Made by a program: the position numbers and the translations under genes. 64,000 nt of DNA. It comes from Eonycteris spelaea. Lineage: Eukaryota; Chordata; Mammalia; Chiroptera; Pteropodidae. The stretch lies in contig PUFA01000007.1 in NCBI GenBank assembly GCA_003508835.1, forward strand, positions 13,353,001 through 13,417,000, in the 5' to 3' direction. The number at the start of each line of letters is the position of its first letter. The first letter of the stretch is position 1. Under the pieces are notes generated by a model that saw only the letters and a list, made by a program, of their open reading frames with translations, was not told where the DNA came from and did no database searches. This document shows, piece by piece, positions 36,406 to 48,600 of this stretch.

Positions 36406-37707
36406 ATGTACCCAAACCAAACTCTTGGTCCCTCTCCTGTTCCTAATCCCCAGAACCTCCTGCTACAATCACCATCTGTCTTCTCAAAGACCAACATGGT
36501 AGAAAACACACCAGCCTTTCCTATGGATACTTTATAAGCACCCACTAGACAGGTGGGGGTCACTGTGATGCAGGTCTAACTACCCCGGAGGCCCTGTCAC
36601 CTGCTACTGAATTGAGTCCCAGCATAGTTCTGTCTTGTCTGGCTTGCTCTGGGAGAATTATGTCCAGAAAAACAGCTGCGAGCAACTTCCTTCCAAATTG
36701 TGTCCCCATATGCGACTTAATTTACCCAGCTGCTGAGATGAGTTTAGAGAATCAGCATCAGGCCCCTGGTTTTCACAGAAGCAACTCCAGTTTGGGATGT
36801 ATGCTCTGACTTCATGAAAACATTTTATTAATTTTCAACTTGGGGATTTGTAGGGTGGGTGGGCTGTGGGAAGAGGGATGACAAACCGCCCCATTTACCT
36901 AGGCTCGCTATGAAGTAAATTGGGGTTCAGAGCCCATATACCTCAGAGTTGCACGTCTCAACCTTCAGAATTCCCAGCAGCCTGTCATCCTCACTTACTC
37001 TCACTTTCCCTCCTCTTCGAAAAACCGGCCCTGCCAACTGCAACAAACAGCATTTAAAAATATCCTGCTGGATTATACAGCCCTGCCTTCTAAATTCCTC
37101 ACAATGCCTGTCTCTGTCCCACATAGTATAAAGAAGGGTGTAGCATATTTAATTTCTTTTTTTGAGCTGCTCCCCTGCTATAAATACCCAAGTCTGGGTA
37201 GGCGGGCTCAAACACCGGTGGTATGAAGTCACCTCGGAGCCAATCTCGCCACAGTGCAGGCCTGCCAGGGCCTGGACACAGCTGTTGAGCCCTGAAGTGT
37301 TAGGTCAGCCAAAAGTAGACAGAATTTGTCCTTCTGAGGAAAGGGGAGTGGGGGAGAAAAACTCTAAGTACAGTAATCACAGTTAATCCCAATATAAAAA
37401 GGATGATGTTTAACCCTACTCCTCAGCCAGGTCTTCGGAGAGTACATCCAGCTCCATCTGTGATGCTTCTTTCCCAAGGATACTAATTACAGGGCTCGAC
37501 TTTAGGAAAATGATTTCACAGTGCCCATGTGGGGTCCAGAAACATTATCAGAGACAGAAGGGCCCTTGGAGAATCTAGTCCGACCTCTTCACACCACAGA
37601 TAAAGTAACAGAAAGCCAAGAAGATGGAGTGATTCACTCCAGGTCACGGAGGGGCCAAGCTCCGACCCAGAATTTTCTGGATCCAAATCCTTCGCTCCCT
37701 GAACTAG
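36406..37707. other. intronic DNA, mostly unique-looking
   Basis: 37540-37680 looks like a diverged mammalian repeat (GGAGAATCTAGTCCGACCTC; TCACTCCAGGTCACGGAGGG) that I could not name. No exon supported. Confidence 0.4.
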
Positions 37708-37800
37708 ATTGTCCTAGATGCTTGTGCACATATACTCGCTCGTCCTAACGCTTGTGCATACACTTGATTGTCCTAGATGCTTGTACATACACTCGCTTTG
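37708..37800. repeat. minisatellite, three units of about 28-33 bp
   Basis: TTGTCCTAGATGCTTGTGCA at 37709, GTCCTAACGCTTGTGCATAC at 37742 and GTCCTAGATGCTTGTACATA at 37770 begin three imperfect units that end in CTCGCT-like text. Confidence 0.85.
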
Positions 37801-39129
37801 TACATAGCCTTAGCTTATGTTTAATAACAACTCTCCTCACGGCAGAACACTGATTTTTATATTTTAAAAGATATAGAATTTTTAAAAACCTTAACTTAAG
37901 GTTTAAAAAAAAACAAAAACAAACAAACAAAAAAAACCTTAACCTTAACCTGAAAGCTTAACCTTGATTTTAGGGATGATTTTCATGCCCTGAAAGGCCT
38001 GCTTAGACACTTTGAAGCCGAATTTGAATGTCTCCTACCTCTGATCTTGCATCTCTGGTACTTCCAACTTCAGCTTTCCTGTTTCATTTTTCCTTCTCGG
38101 GCTTGACCTCAACCCTCAATCTCAGCTGACTTTTAGAAGGCAAACAATGGGCCCCAAGTTATGAACCGCAAGTGACTATACATGTATTTTTGCAAAATGT
38201 TTGAGGTTTCTCTTTTTCCAGTGCCAAGAAAATTCCTTTATAACACCAGGTCAGGAAAAGGACTAACACCCAAGTTCTGAGCTAAGCCATTGATGATCTA
38301 TCCCATTTTATTATTGTTAGCAAAATTTAGCTGGTTCCTAGGAAGTCTAATCCAGATGGCCTGACCTATAGGGTGGTTCCACAACATCGAGCACTTAACA
38401 TGATTGAAATCTATTATCAATACTCTGGAAACGACTTCACCAAGAATTAGAAAGTGACTAAACCTCTCTGAGAATTGACTTGTTATTTTCCAAAATGATA
38501 AACTGGAAACGGAATATATCAGGTCAGACTTATACCCAAGAAAGTTCTGGGACCCTCTTATCACATCCTGTTTTATCTCCCCACTTGGAGAATCCTGCCT
38601 TGGCAAGAGTCGATCGAATGGCCTCATTTAATGAGTTTGTCAGCCCCAGGCTGCATTCTGTACTGGGATTAGCATTGGCCTAAAATGCTATGTTCAGGGC
38701 CATGGAAGAAATGCCGAGTCAGAAGCCAAATTCAACAGAAGGAGCAACGTCGATTGAAGCCTTGTTCTTCAAGCCCTCTAAACCCAAGTTCGCTTGGTCA
38801 AAGTCTGCTTTCACTAGTTATATTTCTAGGACAGGAGACCAGGACATTCTTGAGGTCAAGCTTTCAATCACCAAGAGGGGTGATGGGAGGTCTGGGGCTG
38901 TGGTTAAGATGAGGTGGGGAGCAGACACACTCAATTTCTGAATTATAAAAATAAGTCCTGGAAAACTCTCTTCCTGCACCCTGGCAGGCTTTGTGACATC
39001 TGGATAAAAGATGTGGGAAAGTTTTCCTTTTTACTGTCTTATCTGCCCTGCTCCTCCTTGTTATGCATCTGAACAACCCAGCCCAGCAGGGTTAACTTGC
39101 CGTTCTCCAAAACAGACACTTTGGCTTCC
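37801..39129. other. intronic DNA with an A-rich tract
   Basis: A-rich tract at 37904-37936 followed by CCTTAACCTTAACC. No exon or other repeat family supported. Confidence 0.4.
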
Positions 39130-39610
39130 AGGTCTTTGCTCACACCGCTTGGGGAAGCCCCTGGCTCTCTGCACCATCCTTCCCTTCCCTCTCAAAGCTC
39201 TACCTACCCAAATCCCACTGCTCACTCACCACATCCTTCCCAAAGCAGCCCTGCCTCCCTCCCACCCACCCAGGCAGGACTCATCTCTTCCCTCTGAGGT
39301 CTCAAGTCATAAAAGCTTCAAGGTCCCCATCTATGGCGTGGACCTTCTATCTACCATCCAGAGAGTCTTGGGAAGATCAAATGAAATAGCACATGAAAAG
39401 CACCCACGATGGGCAGTGGTGCATAGGAAGTGGGGGTTATCGGCCTCGGCCCTGTCCTTTGAATGCAGTAACCACAAACTCCCTCGTAAGGATCCGTGCA
39501 CCTGCTTTGCTGTCCCTACTAGATTCTAAACTCCCTGACAGGTAAGATCAGTTCTCATCCTCACGCCGTCCATCTCCTTTGCCTTCTATGTAGCTGGTGC
39601 TCGGTAAGCA
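39130..39610 (+). repeat. L2 LINE 3' region, interrupted
   Basis: 39130-39300 and 39520-39610 (GATTCTAAACTCCCTGACAG; CTATGTAGCTGGTGCTCGGT) are L2-like. The middle (about 39360-39440, CAAATGAAATAGCACATGAA) looks like a MIR piece. The 172-codon frame here is a repeat by-product. Confidence 0.6.
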
Positions 39611-40184
39611 GCTGATTAATGTGGCCAGCGTGGCATTTCTCAGGCTCATGTGGGCTGTGTTTCTTAAGCTTCTCCTCCCAATTCGGCATGCAGCTCCAAA
39701 CATACCGCCAAAGTTGCAAAACCATTTAGGCCTTTTTAAAACAAGCAAGACGACCACAAAGTGTGTTTACATGACGGGCCAGCAAAACACAAAACACCTG
39801 CTGTCCTGTGGCTTTGGACTTGGCAGCTGCACCAAGTGGGGTCCAATATCCACTGCACACTTGCTCCCTGGAGCTTGGAGCTTCAAGTCGGCACTGTCGC
39901 TGTCATCCTGGCAGGGGCAGGGACAAGCTTAGAGGGAGGGGTCTGATCTCACTGTCAGCCTGCTTCGTCTTAGGGGCCACCGAACCACAACTGAGCAGAG
40001 TACCAGGGCGCTTTTTCCAGATTCTGTAACTTCCTCCTAACCTATTAGTCACTCGAAAACGCCTTGCGACTCTACTTACCACCCTGGGATGTGGGTCACG
40101 CTCTTCTCCTGCACTAGAGACTCCCACTTTGGCAAAAGCGAACACCACCAATGCAGCCAACACAAATGTGCAAAAATAGGATGA
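39611..40184. other. intronic DNA, no feature recognised
   Basis: No repeat family or exon supported. Confidence 0.4.
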
Positions 40185-40620
40185 TAATCAGGATATTTTA
40201 TGTGACAGGCACAGTGCAAAGTCCCTTACAGACTCTTATTAATTGCTCACCACCTTCTATGAGTTGGATATTATTTTCAGTCCTCTAATAAGGCAGTGTT
40301 TTTCAACCAGGAGTGACTTTGCCCCCTCCAGAGGACATCTAACAACGTATGGTGACATTTTAGATCATCATAGCTGGCAGCAGAGAGAAGGGGGTATGCT
40401 ACTGGTATTTAGTAAGTGGAGGGTCGGGATACTAACACTAAGCAAGCATCCTACAAAGCACAGGATAGGCCCACGGCAAAAAGGATCCTGTCCAAAATAT
40501 CAGAAGTGACAAGGCTGAGAAATCCTTTTACAGAGGAAGAAACTCTGGCACAGAAGTTAGACAGCCTGCCCAGGGTCACGCGGCTCATGAGGAGCCAGGA
40601 CCTACACTCTTAGCATTAGC
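40185..40620 (-). repeat. MIR SINE split by MER5A
   Basis: Before the insert: TATGTGACAGGCACAGTGCA. After it: TTTTACAGAGGAAGAAACTC, GCCTGCCCAGGGTCACGCGG and CATGAGGAGCCAGGACCTAC. Both halves are reverse-complement MIR. Confidence 0.75.
40290..40522 (+). mobile_element. MER5A (nonautonomous hAT-Charlie) inside a MIR
   Basis: CAGTGTTTTTCAACCAGGAG, GAGGACATCTAACAACGTAT, GGGTATGCTACTGGTATTTA, AGCATCCTACAAAGCACAGG and ACAAGGCTGAGAAATCC run in MER5A order almost end to end. Confidence 0.85.
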
Positions 40621-40639
40621 TCTTAACTCTAAACCCAGC

Positions 40640-40795
40640 AACAGCTCTAAGGTACTGGGAGCCCTGAGCATGTACTGGACACAACTCCTGGCTCCTCATT
40701 TTACAGTAGAGAAGTGAAGACTAGAGGCGACTTGCTTGAGGCCCTGGTAAGAGGCAAAGCAATGTGAGACCCAACTCAGACTTCAAAGCCAAAGC
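40640..40795 (-). repeat. MIR SINE fragment
   Basis: CTCATTTTACAGTAGAGAAG and TGGTAAGAGGCAAAGCAATG fit diverged antisense MIR. Confidence 0.5.
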
Positions 40796-42284
40796 GTTTC
40801 AGCCCTGTCTTATTGATTCCTTCCCTCCCTGAGCTCCGAGCACTGAGGTTTCACTAGTGGCCTGACACAGTACGGACTCTAAGGAAATCAAAGCCCCCTC
40901 CCTTCATAAACAGTTTTCTGCCAACTCCACAGCAAGTGAACTGAGCTCCCGAGACCCGGCTCCGTTTGGGGGCTTTCCTCCCACGTGTCCGCCTTTCCAG
41001 AGCCGACTCTCCCCGCCACCCTCCTCCCCGCCCCTTGGAAGAGTATCGGAGTGGAGTCTGCAGCTTTTCCATGCAGCTGAACTTATTGATCACCCAGAAC
41101 CTGACTCTTCTAAGGCTCTCCCTGGGCAGCAGAGCTCCCTGCCCCCTCAGGAGCAGCAATAATGGCTCCTTAAAATCAATGGCGTCTGCAGGGCACACTG
41201 TGGGACAGCCAGAGAGCAGCATTGAAACAGAATACACCATCCTCTGGAGGAGGGTCCGCGCTTGGGCCTCGATGCCTGGTCTTCACTCTGGTTGAGAAGA
41301 TTCACTGGCCTAATAGAGTTCAAGTACCTGGATACAGCCAGCCGTTAACAAACACAATCTGTAACAAGTGATGCTGTTACTACGGGTTTGACCCTTGCCG
41401 CCACTGGAAGAGGGTCAAATGCTGACCTGCCCTTTACTTCCTTTGTTGCTGTGATTCTTCACAGGAAAAGCACAGGTCTGGGCCCTGAGCAACACAGGGC
41501 TTGGTCCTGGCCCGGCCATTACCAAGTTGCGAATTCTGGGCTCCTGGAGACACTCTGTGAAAGGGCATCCGTTTCACTGGATGTTTATGGGGACCCACAG
41601 AGAGCACAGAGGAGAAAAAGTTTAAGGTGCTGCACAAAGAGCAGGCTAGTCTTATGCTTGCAGAGGTGTGGAAACAGAGCATATCCTCACTGTCCTATCT
41701 GGCAAAGGACAGACACTGACAGTGAGGTGGGATGAGGACCAAACTGGGGGTTACCAACAAAGTGTCTCTGGCTTGTTTCAGGCCCTGGAGTGTTGTTTAT
41801 GCATCCCAACATGCCTCGGCAGTTGATCACCTCAGTCCATTCTCAGAGTGGAGGCAGGTGGCGTGGAACACAGACACAAACTCTCTGAGCAATAGTCATC
41901 AAGGGATCGCCCTGTGAGGCAGCTATTCTTAGGGGAACTGACTTCTTCTTTCGACTCAATCCTGTTGATCTGTCCTTTGCCTATTACATTTCTGCTGTGA
42001 AACCCTGACTTTGGGTACCTCACACTGAAGGAACCCCCCCCCAATCTAAAATCCCTCCCATTTACACTTACTCATCACAAGCAGCCTACAGAACTCTGCT
42101 AGAAATTAGGGTATCAAAAGGTTAAATGATGTCCCTATGGTTTAGGTACCCCCCAAACACCGCCTCGATTCATTAAGAACTTGAAATTCCCTGCCAGGGT
42201 AGAAAAGGGGAAGTTTCTCCCATGGCTTCAAGGGATTTCAAATTAAATTTCTGGAATTAAACATTCTATATGGTGGGGTCGACC
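40796..42284. other. intronic DNA, partly GC-rich
   Basis: 40950-41170 is GC-richer than its surroundings, with open frames on both strands but no domain. No repeat family named. Confidence 0.35.
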
Positions 42285-42510
42285 TTTCACCTGACAAACA
42301 TTTATGGAGCACCCATTCTGTGCCAGAAACGGCACAAGGCACAGGGGAGAGGCAAGGCCTGCGAGCTCACGGTTTGATGGGAGAGACAGATCTAAGCGGG
42401 AAATGATTCCAGAACACGCTCTGGGTGCTGTGGAGACACCAAGGAGAGGTGGCTCTTCCCATTCTGAGCGGAGAAGGCAGGTCAAGCTTTCTGGAGGAAG
42501 CAGAACAGCT
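42285..42510 (-). repeat. L2-like LINE fragment
   Basis: ATTTATGGAGCACCCATTCT and GCTTTCTGGAGGAAGCAGAA, together with the intervening layout, fit antisense L2. Confidence 0.55.
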
Positions 42511-43084
42511 CCATTTTGTTCCTCTAACCACTTAAGGTTAGGTTGCATTTCTCAGGCATTCAAGGAAAAAAAAAATAAGTTTACGTTTCCAAAGCTTGCT
42601 TTGTTTCAGTTTTACCAGCAACCTTGGCTTCGATAAAATAGAGATGGGAAGCTGCCCTCCTCGCTCAGACTACCCAGGTGTGGAAACTGATTAAACAGCA
42701 ACTAGCAGCTCAATTAACCCTTGGTCCTTTAGCTGATTATCTCAGTGGCAACCGATCCTATAATGTCTTCCCTAAATGAGTCCTACAACTAGGAGAAGAG
42801 TTTTCATTCCTGCTGTCGATGCAGCCTTTTATTTCTCAGCTGCAGTATTTGTTAGGACTTGCCTCAGATGATAACTGAATAATTCAGAAAAGTTCTTAGT
42901 CATCGTTTTTTTTGTTTTTTTTGTTTTTTGTTTTTTGCCTAGAGGTCCTTAGATACCAGTAGTTTTGATATATTGCCTATCGCTAATGAAATTTCAGAGA
43001 GGCCTTTTCCGGTTGGTGTTAAATTGGCCCCAGTCACACTATCCCACTAACTTGTCTTCTTTTTTCAATAACACTTAACTGCTA
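42511..43084. other. intronic DNA, possible conserved segment at 42640-42850
   Basis: A (TTTTTTG)n tract at 42905-42937. 42640-42850 is not a recognised repeat and has several TTAA/TTATC cores. Confidence 0.35.
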
Positions 43085-43230
43085 AGAGTGTTATTTGTTT
43101 ACTTTTTCTTGTCTCCCCCACTAGTTTGTAAGCTTCATGAGAAAAGGACCCCTCTCCCCCTTCCCCATTTAATCCACAGCACTTTTAACAGTGGAGGGCC
43201 CAGGGTCAGGGCCCAATAAATGTTTGTTGA
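43085..43230 (+). repeat. L2 LINE 3' end
   Basis: TTTGTAAGCTTCATGAGAAA and the terminal GGGCCCAATAAATGTTTGTT are L2 3' end text. Confidence 0.8.
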
Positions 43231-43234
43231 ATGA

Positions 43235-43475
43235 ATTGCTACTATTTATTGAGCATTTACTATGTGCTAAGATCTACAATTCTATGATCTCACCTAATCC
43301 TCGTACCAACCTTATGAGCTAGGTGCTGTTATTATCCTTCATTTTAAAGATAACAAAATAGAGGCTTAGAATGGTTAAGAAATTTGCCCCAGGTCACTCA
43401 CATAAAGGCAGAGGTGAGCTCCAAACCCTCGCTGAGACTCCGAAGTCTGTGCCCTTTACCATTATGACAGAGCTA
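43235..43475 (-). repeat. MIR SINE
   Basis: TTATTGAGCATTTACTATGT, CTCACCTAATCCTCGTACCA, ATAGAGGCTTAGAATGGTTA and TTTGCCCCAGGTCACTCACA. Confidence 0.9.
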
Positions 43476-43654
43476 CCCTCATGCACATTCTGGTTACTAC
43501 TTTGGAGTAAGAATAGGCTCATGAAAATCCTATCATTTAACCTAGAGTCTCAGATTAAAGAGGATTTTCTCAAATGCCATGGACACTCATGAAAGTTTAG
43601 TAAGAAAAATGGTAAAGAAGAAACCCAGAAGTGATGCCCAACATCAAACTCATA

Positions 43655-43670
43655 GAGATGAGAGATGAGA

Positions 43671-43709
<39 letters not shown>
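43655..43709. repeat. (GA)n microsatellite with GAGAT units at one end
   Basis: Three GAGATGA-like units pass into about 34 bp of pure GA. Confidence 0.97.
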
Positions 43710-43712
<3 letters not shown>

Positions 43713-45344
43713 AGAGAAGTTTCTATTTCCTGCCAGCTCTGTGTTTATAAATACTATATTAAAGTGGTTTCTCTCCCGCCCATAAGAAAGCCAGGAAGAT
43801 ATCATCACTTAATGACAGTGCCCTGAGAACAGGGACATCGATACCAAAGGAGCAAGTGATACATAACTTCTGCTCCTCTCTGAGATCATGTTTTATAAAC
43901 ATGACCAAACTTTTATCATCTATCCTAGACTGAGCAGAACCATATTTGCCCAGCACTCTGAGTAATAGACAGGAATAGATGGATAAGGGCCCTTAAACTC
44001 CTGGTTAGAAGACATTAAAAGTTTATGAGCCCTATATAGCTGAGTCAAATGCATGTGCCCATGCTATATAATTAGCAGGCATAACAACAATACATATGTA
44101 ATTTAAAGGGAAGACCAGCAGGGCAAGAATATGAACCAGCACTCTCCCTCCGATGTGTAGCCATTTCCCACTCAGTCTTCAGCTGTGTAAATGGTAAGTT
44201 GTTGGCCTTGTGGTTATTTTAATGTAACAAAGGTTTGGATCTCTCTATTTCTTTTCTAAGAAGTTTATGCTTCCCTCCGAAGTCAGCTTTTAGGCATAAG
44301 TAATTCATTGCTCTACTATTAAAATTCGTTTCACTTTGTCTATAGAGACTTAATAAATCAGCCTAGTTATTGTTTAGGGAGCCCACCCCCAAGGTTTTCA
44401 TGTATAAAAAATGAGCATCTGTGTTACTAAGTGGAAGTGAATGGTCACTTCGCCTGCAAGGGAGTTCCCTGGAGACCAGGGAATACACAGAGGAAGATGC
44501 TTGCTCTGAACATCCAAGGAGCTTTGCTGTCTGTCACATGGAGTTCTCCTGTCTTGACTATCATGACTTAAGGGGGATTGCTTGGGGTGTGGAACAGGGT
44601 AGGAAAGAGGTCAAATCACGGGTCGAAAACCCATCCTGTAAAGAAAATCCCAAGGAATGATGACCCTAGATTTAAAAAATGGCCCTTTGGGATAAGCTCT
44701 TTACTGGAAGTCACTTGTGTTCTAGCAATTTCTGGCCACTCTGCATTTCAGGGGACCCTGAAGAGGCAGCTTCAATTTGCAATTAGAAAAAACTAACAAG
44801 TTCCTCTACCTGTTGGGCACCAGCTCAGTGAGAAGGGCATGGCTTTGTTTTGTTTTGTTCAGTACCTATCAATCCACCTTTATACTAGCTTGGTTTATAG
44901 GGTTAGGGCCTCAGTCTTTTCTCTTAGGAGTCTTCTTTGCTTTCAGTCTGGGTCTCCCTTCAGCCAAAAGTTTAGAACTCTTCCCCTGGGCTATGACGAC
45001 TGGATGGAAATCCCCCTGCCCACCACTTCCCCTTCTGGAGCTCTCCTTCCCAGTGTTGATGCCACAAACCTAGAGGGCAAAGTACAAATTATCAGCTGTG
45101 ACATCACCAACTGAGATTCTGGACTGATCTCAACTCTGACCTAACAGGAGGAAAATTAAAAGTCAAGCACTCTTCCATTCCAGGCATCTCCTTTGGCAGT
45201 GCCAGAATTAAAAACAAAAACAATGAAAGACAAGGTCAGCCATACTGGTACATACAGACTGTCTTTAAAATGAGGTCTAAGAAGTCAATTGCTCCCCTTG
45301 GAATTGGGACTAATAAAAACAAAGCCATTTCCTCTTCTCCAGTG
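43710..45344. other. intronic DNA, no feature recognised
   Basis: Short TTTTG repeat near 44846-44859. No exon or repeat family supported. Confidence 0.4.
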
Positions 45345-45600
45345 GCTAAAAGCTTGAACTCTGGAGCCTGCTTGGGTTCGTTTTGTCACTTAATCTCTGT
45401 GTAATCTTGGGCAAATTACATAACTGCTGGGTACCTTGGTTTCCCCATCTGTATAATGGGAATAATAGTATAGGTACCTACTACCTACTAGGGTTGCTAG
45501 GATTAGCTGAGTTAACATATAAAGTGCTAAGAACAGTGACTAACACATTAAGTGCTAATTTAAAATTTTTAGCTATTATGAGTATGTTAAACCATGTTCA
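45345..45600 (+). repeat. MIR SINE, nearly full length
   Basis: TTGAACTCTGGAGCCTGCTT, CACTTAATCTCTGTGTAATC, TGGTTTCCCCATCTGTATAA and AAAGTGCTAAGAACAGTGAC. Confidence 0.9.
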
Positions 45601-47602
<2,002 letters not shown>

Positions 47603-47642
47603 GGGGATCCTGCCGGAGGCGGCCTCGTCAAACGAGGGGCGC

Positions 47643-47654
47643 TCACAACTCCAT
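47643..47654 (-). promoter_or_regulatory. uORF 3 (Met-Glu-Leu-stop)
   Basis: The minus-strand ATG at 47654-47652 is followed by GAG TTG TGA, a three-codon ORF that ends about 40 bp before the ABTB2 ATG. Very short uORFs like this are usually bypassed or permit reinitiation poorly at such a short distance. Confidence 0.5.
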
Positions 47655-47685
47655 GCTCCCTTCCTCAAGTGGACAGAAACAAGCT

Positions 47686-47742
47686 CTAGGCTCGCCGGGG
47701 CGCCCTTCTTTCTCTCGCTGCCGCGGGACTTGGCGGCTGCAT
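47686..47742 (-). promoter_or_regulatory. uORF 2 (18 codons)
   Basis: The minus-strand ATG at 47742-47740 reads Met-Gln-Pro-Pro-Ser-Pro and continues through Arg/Ala-rich codons to TAG at 47688-47686. It is not in the ABTB2 frame and ends 83 bp before the main ATG, so reinitiation or leaky scanning would be needed to reach the main start. Confidence 0.5.
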
Positions 47743-47941
47743 CGCCCGCCCGCCCGCCGGGCGGCCGCGGAAAGGTGGGCGAGATTCGCCGCGACTGGAG
47801 ACCCACGCGCTTCGCGTCCCGACGCAAAGCTGTTACTGAAATGGTCCCCCACCGCTCCTCCTCCTTACTCCCCCTTGTCCACTTCAAATTCCCGCAAGCA
47901 GAGCGTCTGTCCTCCGCAGACAAGGAATCCCGAGAGAACAG

Positions 47942-47959
47942 GGCGGCGGCGGCGGCGGC
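47942..47959. repeat. (GGC)6 trinucleotide run in the ABTB2 leader
   Basis: Six GGC units on the plus strand, which is CCG/GCC in the ABTB2 transcript. It is short, and a further partial GGAGGCGGC follows. If transcribed it would stiffen the leader. Confidence 0.9.
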
Positions 47960-48027
47960 AGAAGGAGGCGGCTCCGGAAGCTGAGCGAGTTCCGGGACCA
48001 GCCGGCAAGAAAGCGCTAGGCAAACTT

Positions 48028-48078
48028 CTACGCGGCCGCCGCCGCCTGCACAGCTGGGGACCCGGCAGCCGCCGGCAT
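48028..48078 (-). promoter_or_regulatory. possible uORF 1 (16 codons)
   Basis: The minus-strand ATG at 48078-48076 overlaps the octamer and reads Met-Pro-Ala-Ala, then through Ala-rich codons to TAG at 48028. It matters only if transcription starts at or upstream of 48078, which is uncertain. Confidence 0.35.
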
Positions 48079-48156
48079 GCAAATAACCTGGCGAGGCCCA
48101 CCAATCATCGGCCGAGACGGGGAGGGGCTACACCAATGATCTCTTAGAGGGGCGGT
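48077..48156 (-). promoter_or_regulatory. ABTB2: ABTB2 core promoter: GC box, two CCAAT boxes, octamer
   Basis: Read on the plus strand: a perfect octamer ATGCAAAT at 48077-48084, CCAAT at 48101-48105, a second CCAAT at 48133-48137, and a GC box GAGGGGCGGT at 48147-48156. The two CCAAT boxes are 32 bp apart, about three helical turns, a spacing typical of paired NF-Y sites. No convincing TATA box is seen in front of the gene, as expected for a CpG-island promoter. Binding is inferred from motifs alone. Confidence 0.55.
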
Positions 48157-48600
48157 CACTATGTAGATTTCACTCGGCGCGGGTGAAACCCTGGGGCTGC
48201 GAAGGCGGGGCTGGAGGCCGAGAGTCGGGTGCCGCGCTGGGATGAGGGTGGAGGAGGGGGAAGAGAAAACAGAGCGAGTGAGAGAGAGTGCGGGAGGTGG
48301 GAGCAGAGACGAGGTAAGCAGGGGTCGTAACGTCGGGCTTGGTAGCTATTAAAGAAAAATTTAAAGGAAAAGCTACTGTGCGTTTCCCCCTTCCCGCCGT
48401 CCAGACTTTGGGCGTTCGCAGCTCCGTTTCAAGACTTCTGCAGCGGAACGCCACCGCGTGCGTTTCAAGTGTGGGTCCGGGACGCAGGGGTGGGGCAAGT
48501 AGCCTGGGGGAGGGGACCCAACCCAGGCGCTCCACCTCTCTCCTTCACTTTCTGCCAAGCCTCTCGCGTTTTCCGAGGTGAAACTCATTATGTTTGGAGC
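48157..48600. promoter_or_regulatory. distal half of the CpG island, possible divergent promoter
   Basis: GC-rich with many CpGs and an AG|GTAAGC donor-like site at 48312-48319 on the plus strand. CpG-island promoters often fire both ways. No plus-strand coding exon was found. Confidence 0.3.

Larger units (their letters stand above)
47603..48075 (-). promoter_or_regulatory. ABTB2: ABTB2 5' UTR (start site inferred)
   Basis: GC-rich sequence between the octamer/CCAAT cluster and the ABTB2 ATG. The transcription start cannot be seen directly; it is placed roughly at 48000-48075 because the promoter motifs end at 48077. The ABTB2 reading frame stays open upstream from the ATG to about 48082 (160 codons) but has no in-frame upstream ATG, so I treat it as UTR. 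The ATG context is CCCATGG: C at -3, G at +4. Up to three short uORFs and a CCG run lie in this leader. Confidence 0.6.

Noticed and set aside
37904..37990. Telomere-like CCTTAA repeats
   Set aside because: Only two or three CCTTAACC units occur next to an A-rich tract. They do not match the vertebrate telomere unit CCCTAA.
39011..39529. 172-codon plus-strand ORF
   Set aside because: Falls on L2- and MIR-derived sequence. Pro/Leu/Ser-rich text is typical of translated L2 3' UTR.
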